Shown in pieces: positions 47,001 through 59,600 of a DNA stretch of 64,000 nucleotides; the first letter of the stretch is position 1; each line of letters starts with the position of its first letter. The translations under genes were made by a program, and so were the position numbers. The DNA lies in the NCBI RefSeq assembly GCF_050436995.1, contig NC_134756.1, forward strand, positions 5,084,001 through 5,148,000. The letters run 5' to 3'. The notes below the pieces were generated by a model that saw only the letters and a list, made by a program, of their open reading frames with translations, did no database searches and was not told where the DNA came from. The DNA is from Anticarsia gemmatalis. Taxonomy: Eukaryota > Arthropoda > Insecta > Lepidoptera > Erebidae.

Positions 47001-50000
47001 GCAGAACAAATTCGAGCATATTGTGACGTCATCTCTATCAGTGGACTTCAAGGTGACTGATCTCAACATGGACCGACTTGCGAAACTTCAGCAGGACTTG
47101 CAAGAGAAATATGAACAAACTAACAATAGGGTAAGTTTGTTTCTGTTTTATTTCTTATCCTGGTTTTATTTTTTGTAAGGGTAGGCGCTTCAGCGGCGTC
47201 TACTATCATTAATATGACGCACGCACCTTTTTGTAAAGACTTCCTTAAAACTATGAACTAGCTATTATTGGTGATAATTTAAAAGTCATGCCCTAATTTA
47301 AATTGATTCTTTAGGTGTTAGAACTCCGTGAGCGTCTCGCCAAACTATGGGACTGCCTCGATGAAGACCAGATCTACCGCGAGAACTTTCTGCACGCACA
47401 TCCTGGTTGTCACCCGCAAACCGAAGCCGCCATCAAAGAGGAGATTAAACGCTGCGATCACATCAAAAGGCAGAAGATTCAGGTAAAAACCTTAGAACAT
47501 ATTTTTTTCATCTAGGTTTCTGAAATTGCCTACGCGTGTTCCGTTTGTAAGTGTTAAACGGTCATTATGCCTCTTCCATCATATTGTTTGCGTGTGATTG
47601 CAGTTCGAGTTATTAGTCTGTTAGAGCATAGTACCTACTATAAATACTGCACATCTCAAATTAAGTCCATAAGTCCCCAACCCGCACTTGGCCAGCGTGG
47701 TGGACTCAAGGCCTAAACCGCCCCTCATTACGGGACCCTTGATCAGGAGTGGGACAGTAATGGGTTATTAAAAAAAGTCTCAAATTGTTTTAGCTGGCTA
47801 AAACCCTTGCAATTTGTTATGGCATTAACATACTTCTAATTTACATAAAATTTTAATACTGACCAATCAAATTCAAATTCCTTAAGTGTACCAGTCACAC
47901 AGGAACTTTCAACAGCAAAGTTTCGACACTTCTGGATAACTGATGACTGTGAATAACCCACTATTACATGACCGATTTAAATATTCATATTAATTCATGA
48001 AAATGTATCGGCTATAACGTATTTTAGATTGATCTGCGATATTAATCCGTATTATGTAAAATTGTTAACCGGCTGGCTATTTGAGCATGACTGAATAATA
48101 AATCGGTTTACTTTCACACTAGACGTTATTGGTTTAGATTGCTGATGTCTTATGTTATGTTGTGAATTCTAATTGTTAGACAAGCTAATCTTGTTCGTAG
48201 TAAAGTATCGAATCTACTTTCGTGATAGTTTTTATAGAGCATGAATATTCACTTACATTGCTAAAGAGACCTGTTATTTTGGCTTACTGATGATTTTTGT
48301 AATCTTGATATTTGCCTTTAATTAGATGTAGTTCTAAACATTCCAATTTCACAAGTTAGCGTCTTAAACTAATAATTTTGCTTTTGGTACTGAGTAAATG
48401 ATGCATAAAGTATTTAATTTATTGACAATTTAATTGGTGCTTTTACGCTGCTTACACCACACTGAAAATATATCGATATAATTTAAATTTTACGCCCACT
48501 GACCGTTATTAAATGGTTACTGAGTTAATAACTCGTAAAGGCAAAAGCAGCTCTAATATCTTCCTGTATTTGTTTTGTAAGTCAAGCTAAGTTAAACTAG
48601 ATCTAAATTATTATCGTTGAACTATTTAACTTCCTAATATTTATAGTTATTTAAATCTTAAGTTTTAAGAATCTTGGATAGGCATGTTATGTCTTCGTCT
48701 TCATTGCCATTTACCATCAGGTGAGACACACAAATGCCTGATAATAGTTCTTCCTTTCAAGTTTTCAATGGGTTGTCAACCTTGTATTTGCCTACATATG
48801 TTTTTTTTTGTATAGGTGTTCGTAGCAAACGTGCGTACAAAGATAAAGCTGATGTGGGACAGCGTGATGTATTCGAGCCGCGAGCGTGAGGAGTTCGTGC
48901 ATTATTACCAAGACATCTTCACTGAGGACACGCTGACGCTACATGAACTTTATCTTGAGAAGATTACTAAGTTCTATAATGATCACAAGTAAGTCTTTCT
49001 TAGATGAAGCAATTTTATCTTTTTTTTATATTAGTATATGTCTTTTTTCTTGATATATCTATGTAATCAAGAGGTTTTATTCGCTTTTTTATTGTGAGAT
49101 TGTCTTCCTGTTGGTGACTTGCTCTTGCAATACACTTTACTAGTTACGCTCAAGTTATTTTACGATAAAGTTTACGGCATCGGTGACAATCATGAGTCCA
49201 AGAATATTACGTAAAATAATTGTAAGTGTAAATTCTTATGTTCAATTGTTTAGGCACATATTCGACTTGGTGGTGACACGCAAGAACCTGTGGCTAAAGA
49301 TGACCGAGTTAGAAGCGCGCGCTACTGAACCAGGTCGTTACCACAACCGTGGGGGTCAACTTCTGCGAGAAGAGAAGGAGCGAAAAGCTATTGCTAGTAA
49401 TGTAAGTAATTTATATTAATATACAAAGATTACTTAAGTATTTACTATAGCTTATCTCGATGAAACTGAATTACTATTGTGCTTATTGTCTGATACTAGA
49501 GAAGCCCTAGGTTGGATTTAAAGTAACCAGTTACTAGACAATTTTGTATGTATAACGCTGATGGCAACTTTCGTTTTAGCTACCTAAAATAGAAGCGCAA
49601 ATCCGTGAACTGGTGACAGAGTATGAAGCTAAAACTGGGAACACCTTCACTGTTGATGGCAAGCCTCTGCTTCAGCTCATGGAAGACGAATGGGAAACGA
49701 GAAAAGCCGTAAGTACATTATATCAAATCATTTTTACTTTTATTTTAAGTTACAGATCGAATCGCGCGAAGAATTAACTTTTGGTCTCGTAGACTTTGTC
49801 AAACGACTTATAACAGTGAAATTATGAGTGTTTTGTGGTTCTGAGTGGAAATTGAACACGCGCAGCTAGGTTTCATTCTGCCACAGACATCTTAATTATC
49901 CCTTATTTTAATAAATTTCACAATAAAAAAATATTTGTTTACTCTCAGGAGCGTCACAACAAGCTGTCAGCCCGCAAGCAGGCGCTGACGCCGACCACGC

Positions 50001-52669
50001 CACTGTTCCGTTCGCTCGCTACGTCACCACTCGGCAAACGTAACAGAACCGCGGCTGGGTTCGCCGCCACCGCTGAAAAGAACAGGTAATGATTTATTTA
50101 TTTTATGTTCATTATACTTACATTCATCATATGTCTACATTATTTATGCTTTCTTCATTAAATTTAATAATACAAACATCGTTCTTTAGCATTGAACACA
50201 TTCATTAGAAACTTATTGAGTCTTTGCATTGCTTAGGGCCATAAATCTTCTGCTTATACATTATCATAATAAACCATTTTATCATTATTTTCAAGGCAAA
50301 CAAATATGCTTTTCCCTTCATAAAGTAACATCTTTATTTCATCTGTCACCGTATACATTTCATTTAGTTTTAAGCATAGTCGCATTGACTGTAAGCAGGA
50401 CTTTTAATTGTTAGGCCGCCGTCGAAGCGTCAACTGATAACGGGCAGCGCGACTAAAGCTGTGACTACATTCACTAACAACTTGTCGGCGCTCAAGAGAT
50501 CTGCTATCTCCACTGTTAAGAGGTAAGTTACCTTGAAAATCAAACAAATAATATATAACACGTATATTTTGTTATGTCGGAAAAGAAATCGTAATAGTAT
50601 ATATTTACAATCTTCATTTCTTTTTTACATTTACGTTTGAATTGCCTTTTTAAAATTATGAAGTTACGATAAGTTATTATATCGTTTGACGGGTTAATAA
50701 GCCGATAGATTTAGCAATTTTTTTATAAACATTAATTGAATTTCGCATAACGACCTCTTTATTTAATAAGCAATAAAGCTACGTTATAAATTTAGAGGAG
50801 ATCCGCGTTACTCATTATTTCATCAGTATAAAAGCAATAATTAGTTACCTCACACGGTTTCGCACGCAATACATAGCTCGGATAATATTTTTCATTCCTT
50901 TGCTATTTCAGTGCGCACTTGTGAATGACGTGAAAATATTACGTCATAATCGTTGAGGCAAGTTTTTGATTGATGATATGTAGTGTTCGAAAAATAATCC
51001 GACTTTGATGAACCTCGTTTGTTGTATAAGTAGAGGGAATGAGAAATGTTACAACCTTATATAAGTCGTTATTATACATGTAGAGCTAATAGTACATTAT
51101 TACCGCTTCATTGTTCAGAAAAGCATGAAGTAATTATACTATCAAAATATGTAATTTAGATAGCAGGTGTAGATCGAGTTTAGTAGATAACGAGTATTTT
51201 TAAATAACTTACGGCGATACCATTTTGTAACTATCCTGTAGCTGTAGTAGCACCTAAATAGAAAAGTACTTTCATATTATGTAGCATGTAGTTAATCATT
51301 GCAAAATTAAAAAAAAATTTGGAACTGCCATCTCCATTTCTTTTGTACTTGTTTCTTTCGGCAGGTTATCGACTGTCTTGATTAAAAAAAAGGAGAATAT
51401 AGGCATTCTATTTTTAATATTGATGTGGTCCGAAAATAACAATTAATTTTTAACATCAGGCGTATTAGCGGGCGACTGGCAGCAAGAGCGGTGGCGGAAG
51501 GTAAACTTTGTCCTGAAGCTAAGAGGAAACTGGACTATGGGGGTGACGTCAAGAAGACGCCCAAAACCGTCAATGGCAGTATTCTGAAACACAAACGCAC
51601 GGTGAGTTATTACTATAAGTACTGCTTATACTTTTGCAAGCTGATTATTCTGAATAGATTGAGCCGTACGGAAATTAATATGTAAGTAAGTGTAGACTAA
51701 TTTATGCAGTTTGATGCACTAATAAGCGCTTTGTTAGATTGACCGTAATGTTAGGTAAATGTAGAATTTTAATTATTGAAAAAATACTTTGGTAGCCTTC
51801 ACTTGGTACCTTGTGTATAACAAGTAAACAATAATAAAAACTTTCAGGTCTAGTAAGTTTAAAGTAATTGTTCAATGTCCTTTTCCTAGTCTCTCGGCAA
51901 ACGTCGCAGCGCAGGCCGTCGTTCAATGAACGCGACTCGTTCTACCGCGTCACAGGAGGAAGACAGACATACTAACAAGGACCCACTGATGGAGACCACA
52001 CTGCTCACTACCTACACTGATTTCAAGGTGAATATTACTGTACTACAAACATACATACATAAAATTACGCCTTTTCCCTGTAGGAGTATGCAGAGACCAA
52101 GGAGCGCTACTTGGTACTGTTGCATTTTTATAATGCAGAGATTATAAATTTAGCAGTGTATTGCCATCTTAACATAGCAGTTGAATTATGATATGATCTT
52201 ATAATATAATTCATGTTTGTTATGTAATATTATTCTCATTTTCCAGGACGGCATCAACGAAAAACAAATCAGTCGCAGCTCCATGGCAAACCCGAAAGCG
52301 CACGAAGCTATCCTCCCCAACATCGTGTACCACACCATCGACGAGAAGACAGCTACCCCAAAAAAAACTCCGAGAGTCAAAACACCTCTGACTCCTAAAG
52401 TGGGCAAAGAGAATATACAGCAAGTTAATATGCCTATGACGCCGAAGAGCAATCTATTGTACACTCCTACTAGGCTCACTCGGTCGGCTCTCAAGCTAAA
52501 TAACGACGGGTTTGCCACGCCTCGTGCTCCACTCAGTGCAAACAAAGTCAACCTCCAGAGACAAAACACAGTCGCCACTTTAACGGTCAAAACAACCCCC
52601 AACAATGTTAGCAGGTCTAAGTCCCACTCACATCTAGTGCGAGCAAAAAACCTTCCGCCTTTAATTTAA
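44095..52669 (+). CDS. PRC1: PRC1/Ase1/MAP65-family microtubule-bundling protein (fascetto-like)
   Basis: Fourteen exons: 44095-44129, 44946-45145, 45425-45545, 46337-46566, 46982-47130, 47315-47482, 48816-48988, 49254-49401, 49580-49708, 49949-50085, 50415-50522, 51460-51601, 51890-52027, 52247-52669. All junctions are GT-AG and keep phase; total 2301 nt, 766 residues. The N-terminal half is Glu/Lys/Leu-rich coiled coil (dimerisation rod). The spectrin-type microtubule-binding part carries the family signature: FDLVVTRKNLW, then YHNRGGQLLREEKERK (NRGG at residues 390-393) and LPKIEAQIRELVTEYE. The C-terminal third is basic and disordered, with many TP/SP sites and a KEN motif at 680-682. PRC1 proteins crosslink antiparallel microtubules in the anaphase midzone and recruit kinesin-4; Drosophila calls its orthologue feo. 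Intron 6 (about 1.3 kb) and intron 11 (about 0.9 kb) are the longest besides intron 1. The first-exon ATG (Kozak AAAATGA) is inferred from phase fit. Confidence 0.93.
46062..46114. repeat. Inverted repeat in PRC1-type intron 3
   Basis: TTAAGTATGATTTTTTTAAA and its near-complement ending AGTCATACTTAA form about a 24-bp stem with a 4-base loop. Probably a very short MITE remnant. Confidence 0.45.
47670..47766 (+). repeat. Dispersed SINE/LINE-tail repeat in PRC1-type intron 6
   Basis: CCCAACCCGCACTTGGCCAG, GTGGTGGACTCAAGGCCTAA and GAGTGGGACAGTAATGGG; the best-preserved of four related copies in the window. It lacks coding sequence. Confidence 0.55.
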
Positions 52670-53607
52670 GAACTGACTGAGCATTAGTTTTTACATCTTA
52701 ATATATTTACCTGTAAGTTTGTTTTATGTTCATGTATTAAGATGTTTGCGCTGTGCCTTAAAATAATGTTAGTTATGATTTTCGTAAGAGAATCCGTTTG
52801 TAATTATAGACCTTATTCAGATTTTTAATACGATTTACGTTTTGTGTTTGTCGATGGTTTGACTCAAATTTTGTGACATATTTAATAGATTTTTCGTCGT
52901 TGGTAATATAATTTTTGCTTGATGTATATTTGAATCTCTTTATTAATTATGTGCTCAGACATAGAATTCTTTAAGATATATCCAGTTTGTCTGTATTTGT
53001 GATTGATAAAGTATTTTGATTGATAGTTTTATAAGTTGCTTTCAGTTCTTAGAATCTTTTAGTTTTTCTTGCATTGGAATACCTAATCTTGTTTTAGTTT
53101 TAATCTTAGATGTATAATAACATTACATTCTTACTAACATTTTTGACACTGTTGGACAAACGATTTCTACTATTTTCTTTATAGGTCTTTATCCAAGTTT
53201 ATGAGCACTGGAACAATTAAGTATGTTTGAAGTCATTGAAACTTAAGGACTCATTTTAAATGTAGGCAGCTTACGAGTCAGTTTTAGATAATTTTATTCA
53301 AAAAGTTTGAATATACCATCAGGAAGTGTACTTAATTTTATCAGTATTTTGAAAGTGATAAACAATTTCTTCACGAATTGACCTCACCTTTCCCTCTATG
53401 TCTAATTTATCGATGTGTCATTTAATTTAAACTAATGTATAATTTTAAATAATTTTATAATGTAAATTATGGTTGTAATATATTTGCATAGTTTAAAACA
53501 ATTTGGGCTTTCATTTTCATGACCAACTAGCATAAGTATATTTATATAAACAACTTGACTGACAACTCAATATAACAAAGTTACTGCAGTCGATACATAA
53601 AGTTAAA
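52670..53607. other. 3' UTR and intergenic region between the two microtubule genes
   Basis: AT-rich, no canonical AATAAA that I could single out, no repeat recognised. The spacing of about 0.94 kb between stop and next start is short, so the 3' UTR of the first gene and the promoter of the next are close together. Confidence 0.5.
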
Positions 53608-56600
53608 ATGTCCATATATTTTGATTATAAACCTAACAAATCTGGCAACAGATTTAGAAGGGCTGTGGAAAGCGATAGACATGATATAGAACTAATCTAT
53701 AATAGGGAACGGACCGAAACGCTTTTCGATGAAGTGAATGTTGGTGCGATGATGTAAGAAGAAAAATAATTATATTAATATAATGAAAGTAACTCTGACT
53801 GTCTGTCTGTTCAAACTACCAATTTGCATGAAATATGGTATGGAGATATTTTGATACCCGAGAAACGACAACAGCTACTTTTACCCCGGGGAAATGACGC
53901 ATTCCCATAAGAAAATTCTGGTGGTGGACGAGGTCACAGGAAAAAGCTAGTCAGCTATAAACAATACATGCTATCCTATTATCTAATATTAAAATAATGA
54001 ATGATTTGAAGCATTATTGAGAGGAGATACCGTGCTTAACTTTGCTATCTACTCAGTAATGTGCTTCTTTCCAGCGAACTCTCAGTACTTTCAATATGCA
54101 TGATAAACGAGCAAAATCGAGTGCTAGGTTTCATGGTGCTTGAAGATCACCCCAATATAAGTGGAGTCGATCCCGCACACTGGGAATGTTGGATAAGGAA
54201 TCAATACCAGTACGTAGAAATTTTGATAAGTAGTCAATTTCAAACAGGTTTATGTAAGTCCTATGGTATAGAAATTCTAACCCCTTCCTTTGATAATACA
54301 AGAACTACTACTTTGGAAGTAGGTACCTACTTTTCTACAGCTAGTTTTTCAGCGTTAGTTTGAAAGACAGTTACTAGCTTCTTTAAGCTTTGCCCTTTGG
54401 GGTTATTAAATTCCTCGTACATCGGAGGGCACATGTTATTTGACGACTATAGACTTAATATCAAATTTCTTTTTCAGAAGATTCTACTTATCCCGCAACA
54501 CACTGTTCATTCACTTCATGTGCTGCGCTGATTCAGTAGCGAGCGTATTCTTTGAGGAGGCTCTCATATCAGTGTTCTATAACGATGCATGCTTACTACA
54601 TATCGTACTGGTTGTACCAGTAGGTTGCTCTGAAAGTAAGAAAGTTTATTGTTCTTTATAATAGCTAGATACTTGGTTCAAACGAGGCCTATTCCTAACT
54701 TTATACCGGTACTCCATTGACCAAACCCACCGTAACTCATCGGTTATTCTGCCAAAGACTCGCGTCCACCGTTTTTGCCAAAGAATTTTCCGTGACCATT
54801 TAACGTCGTGGCCATTAGAGAAATTAAAACAAACGTACCTAATTACTTAAAACCTGTTTACAGAAGTTTTACTAAGGCATGGAGCGTTTAAAAAATATAA
54901 CTTTTGTAAGGTTGTCTCTAAACGGACTGAAGACAAACTAGTCACTCATTTGCTAACAGCTTTGAGGCAGGAGTTTTGTCCTAAGTTAAGAATGCGTCGA
55001 GCAGTGTGAGTATAATAATATCATGTATGGTTTAGTGCAAATTAAATATAGGTAACGGGAGCTACATGGTATATAAAAAAAGGTTTATGTTGGTAGATGA
55101 ATGCATTGTCGGTTTAGATATTTGTTTCACAGCAACAGTGAATAGTGATGGACTTATTTAGAATCTAGGTTACTTTGTGTTGGTGACCCTTTGTTCAATT
55201 ATTGGTAGCACCAGTAGCATTTATTAATATATTCATTAAATTTTAAAATCAGTGATACTTAATTCAGTCCTAATATCCAGGGAAGAAGACAACGATGATG
55301 TAGTAGAAATATTAGACAAGTCGAGCCCGCGCCTGAAAGATTTGTACGGCAAGTATTACATTAGCGAGATCATTGGACGTCACCCAGAAATGGAAAGGAA
55401 AATTCTTGTAGCCGATGTAAGAACTAAAATCTGTTTATTCTCCTTCTGGTAGGTGATGATATTTTGATAGTTCAGCTATAGTAATTTCAACGTAACCACT
55501 GCTTTGATTGAGATTTACTGGGTTCAATTCCTGAGTCACGACCAACATTAATAACACGTTAAAAATACTTAGTCTTAGAAAGATTTTCTTCAACATCGTG
55601 CTACTATCTGTGTCCATATTCCACTCCCCTAGATAATAAGAGTAGGAGTAAGTAGAGAGTGACAGTAACTTAACCTAAAAGCAATGTTAACAGGTCCAAG
55701 GGCGTGCAGTAGCCGTTATGGGACTAAACACAGAGATAAATTATAAGAAACTCCAGAGTACATACGAATTAAAACCTTTTAACGGACTTGTTGCGCCTAC
55801 GCCTCTTGAAAAGGAACAATCTAAACGTTCAAACCAATTACTTAAAACCTTTGGGTGCGTACACAAAATAAAACATTATTGATAGATTACCTACTGAAAT
55901 ATTGTTTTACTAAAAATTACTTTGCCGGCTATAGGTATTCTGCGAAACGTTCAGTTACGACCAATGCCTCTAAATTTTGAATAAGATAGGTAAATCATTC
56001 GCACTTAGCACTGATACATTTTTCATTTTACAGAGAGCCTATACTAAAAGGCAAAGAAGACCCATTCGATTTTGTTAAAGAAACTCAGAGCCATCACATG
56101 TTTGCTGTAAGTTTATAACCATTAGACCAAGCTCGTTTTTTGTTAATGGAAGGTCTTAGTAGCAGTGCCTGGTAAATTTAATTAAAGAAATCCACAACCA
56201 GATTAATGTTCACTTGTTTAATTGGCACTAAATAGGAGGCTTAAAAAAAAGGACTACATAAGAGCATTTGTCTCATCTTGTACCTACATGTTTAATGAAA
56301 AATCTATGCATAACTTTAGAACATGCAGTCAGAAGCCGAAACAAATGATCCAAGTCCATCTTGTAAAGTAAATTTTCGCGACAACGCCAGAATGAGACAC
56401 AGCTTAGACCACATTATAGTGAAGCACCACGATTCAGACGACTTGAGTGATAAGTTATATTTCTATCCGTCTTCGCCTCACATGTCACAAACTACGTTGC
56501 TGTCTATTATAAATATGTTGGACGAAGACCCTTTTGATTATGAGATCGTTAATATTGATAAAAGCTGGTTGACTGATACCGCGTCGATTGAAGAAGCTAA

Positions 56601-59600
56601 TATGTTGAGGTAGGAGTATACTTAGTTGAACTTACATCGGTCTAATACCACCTCGGCCCTAGTCGGTCCACATTAAAGCACGAAAAAATTACGTCACCTT
56701 AAACCTAATGTGTAAAATAATATTGCGCAATAAAAACCCTCACAAATCATGTAAAATGTAATGATGCTCCTACTGGCTAGCTTAGTACCCAACTAATTGT
56801 TATGTATAGTGGCATAGTCTTATAGGCATTAATTTATTACCAGTCCAGTATTACAAAATTATGCTTATAACTACGACAAGCATAATTTTGTAATACTGGA
56901 CTGGTAATAAATTAATGCCTATAAGACAATGCCACTATATATTGTTTTATCTTTGATTCAGGACAACAGTGTCGGTCGAGTATTTATTTTCCAATACCAA
57001 ACGACAGTTGCGCGAAAAGAATGTTAAAAGTGTGTACCTTCCTCTTATACTATGGAGTCATTGTCGTACCTAAAACCCGCAGACTAAGTACCTATAATAA
57101 TATTGTATTACAGGGAACAAAAAGACTAGTAGAAACGTGAAAATAGCCGAACGAGCATCAACCACACACCATGGAATTAAGAATGCGTTTATGATAGAGT
57201 TATTTGCACTTCGTGATGATATCGATGAAAGGTAAAAGCTTGAAAGTACTTTCTGGTACTTGTGGGTATTATTGGAATTTGCTGTAGCCGTAGTAACAGG
57301 CAGTACTCTATATTCACAGCAACAAAAAGTTTTAACTTATGATTTTATATGCAGTATTTTAGTAGGTACTCTTAGAAATATGTGTGTTGGTAAAGGCACC
57401 TTTTACGTAAAGTATGTAGTTGATTTCAGGGAATAGCATTGTGTTTCAGACATTCATACGATATGTTGGAGGCAGCCTTTGAGATTATGAAAGAGTTCGA
57501 TTACTGTATCATCCGAGTACCGACTTCCGAGAAGAGCTTTCATTTGTTACAACATTTCTGTGTAAGTTTATTAAAGATTGGTATGTAGGTACTATGCCTC
57601 TCTATTCTATGTATAGGCATACTAGCAACTAGATGCGTTGTTACGTAGATAGGTAATAAATAGCTAGATAAATTATGAGTATCTATGACTATCACAAGCG
57701 GCGTTTATAAAAGAAGGGTTATAGGTACTCCATAAATAATGTGTGTTTACAGTATGTACCGACTAAAGCACGAGTGTGCAGTGAATATGCGCTTTACATA
57801 GCCCATAGAAGTTCTATATTTGGGTAAGGCTTTATATAAAAAATCTACCTTTTACGTCTTTTATTTACTGTTACATTACTAGAGAATTAAAATACTTCTA
57901 TATGGTTTAGGAAACTTCGAGTCCGCGAAGCTGAGATGATAGATATACCAGAAATAGCGACTTTGTTGCACCCACTGGATGGCGCAGATATATTGCTAGC
58001 AGTGAAAAATATCATATACGATAACAGAGAGAATCAAGCTTATGTGTTTACAAGCGGGATGAGCGTAGTTGGTGTTGGCATATTGGAGTATGTAATGCTT
58101 ATACTTCTTTCAGTTTTCAGTCATATCAGGACAATATAAATAATATCTCTACATTCAGTGTCGTTGACCTGAAGCCCTAATTACTAATTAATTAATTATT
58201 AATGTACTAGAAGTATCTAATTCCTTTTATACCTTCTTTGCCTGATATTTTACAGGCTTCCAGAAGAAATCGAATACTTAAGAGGGCGTTACAACATAGA
58301 CGCGTTTCAGATACACAAATATCGTTACCAAACCAACGGTGTGGAAGCTGGATACGCGAATATAAAGGCTATCATAGCCTATCCCACTTTTGAGCCCCAT
58401 TACAGGTTCTTCGCGAGGGAATTGATGAGACTTTCTGGGAGCAACACTTTGATGTGGGTTACTGCTTATAGGAATAAATGGGTAATGATTTTCTATTTGG
58501 ATCACTGTCTTTACCAGTATAATTTTCAACCTTTTAAAATAGACTTTTGATGATAATGATATACTAGATAGTAGCTAACTTACGTTTTTAAACTATTGCG
58601 GTTCGCGTTGTTAGATATATGTGGACTTTATTCAAGCGTAATTTTGCTACAAAAAGCTGCACCAAAATCGGAACTGTAACATAAATTTAGTTAAACAATT
58701 TTTTGATGTAAGTTCTCTCCAGATAACTGCCAGGATGCTTTTGATTTACAGACAATACATAAAGGTAATGCGATAGTTGCAGCAATGGTTCCTCTCACAC
58801 CACGAAGATGTGAGATCGATGGTGACTCTATTCATGAACTAAGAAGACTCGCTACTATGAATCAAGCTATGTTTGTATAGATGATTTATTTCTTACCTGA
58901 AAGCTTATCTTGAAATTTCGAAATTCCACTGACATTTGTGCCAGAAATAAATAGTAATTTCTAAGCTGGTGCCAATAAGCTGAAAAACAAGAAATAAAAA
59001 AATATATAGAGCATTTTTAGATTAATTTTTTGTTGAAGTCTGTTAATTTTGTTAAAAGATAGCTTTTTTGGAAAGGTACCTTAACAGATGCAAATGCAAT
59101 AAGTATGCCTAAATAGGATAAATTAAATCAAGTACAGAGACTAACAACGTTTTTTCAGAGTCCCGTTCAGTTCCTGGTTAATAGGTAAGAGGATCACTAG
59201 CATACCTAAAATGAACATCACCACAAGGATAGTAATTGTCGGCAGTTCTAGAACGGCTCTAGGATTCCTGAACGCTTTGTTGTTTGAGTAAGTAACTAAA
59301 ATATAAATCATATTTTTATCACTTACTGCATTACCACATAGTTTATAAAAAAAAGCTCCCGATCATTAATTATTACAAGACAAAGACAGGTCCCAAAAAA
59401 ACCATGTTGGTTTACGAGAATTTGTGCGTTAGTACCTACTCAGGAGAAATTGTATATGTTTAGCTAAGTAACCTATTTACATTGTACCTGTTCAAACTGT
59501 TTATAGATACACATTTCTTATATTCCAGTCAACCATCAACCTACCTAACGTTTACAAACGTAACAATCATATCAACCAACGGCCTGCCATACATGCGTCG

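Noticed and set aside
48690..48770. CCATTTACCATCAGGTGAG, similar to a LINE 3' end
   Set aside because: Too short and isolated to call an element with confidence.
55495..55620. GGGTTCAATTCC in CFAP61 intron 5, possible SINE or tRNA
   Set aside because: Only the B-box-like string is visible; the rest cannot be assigned.
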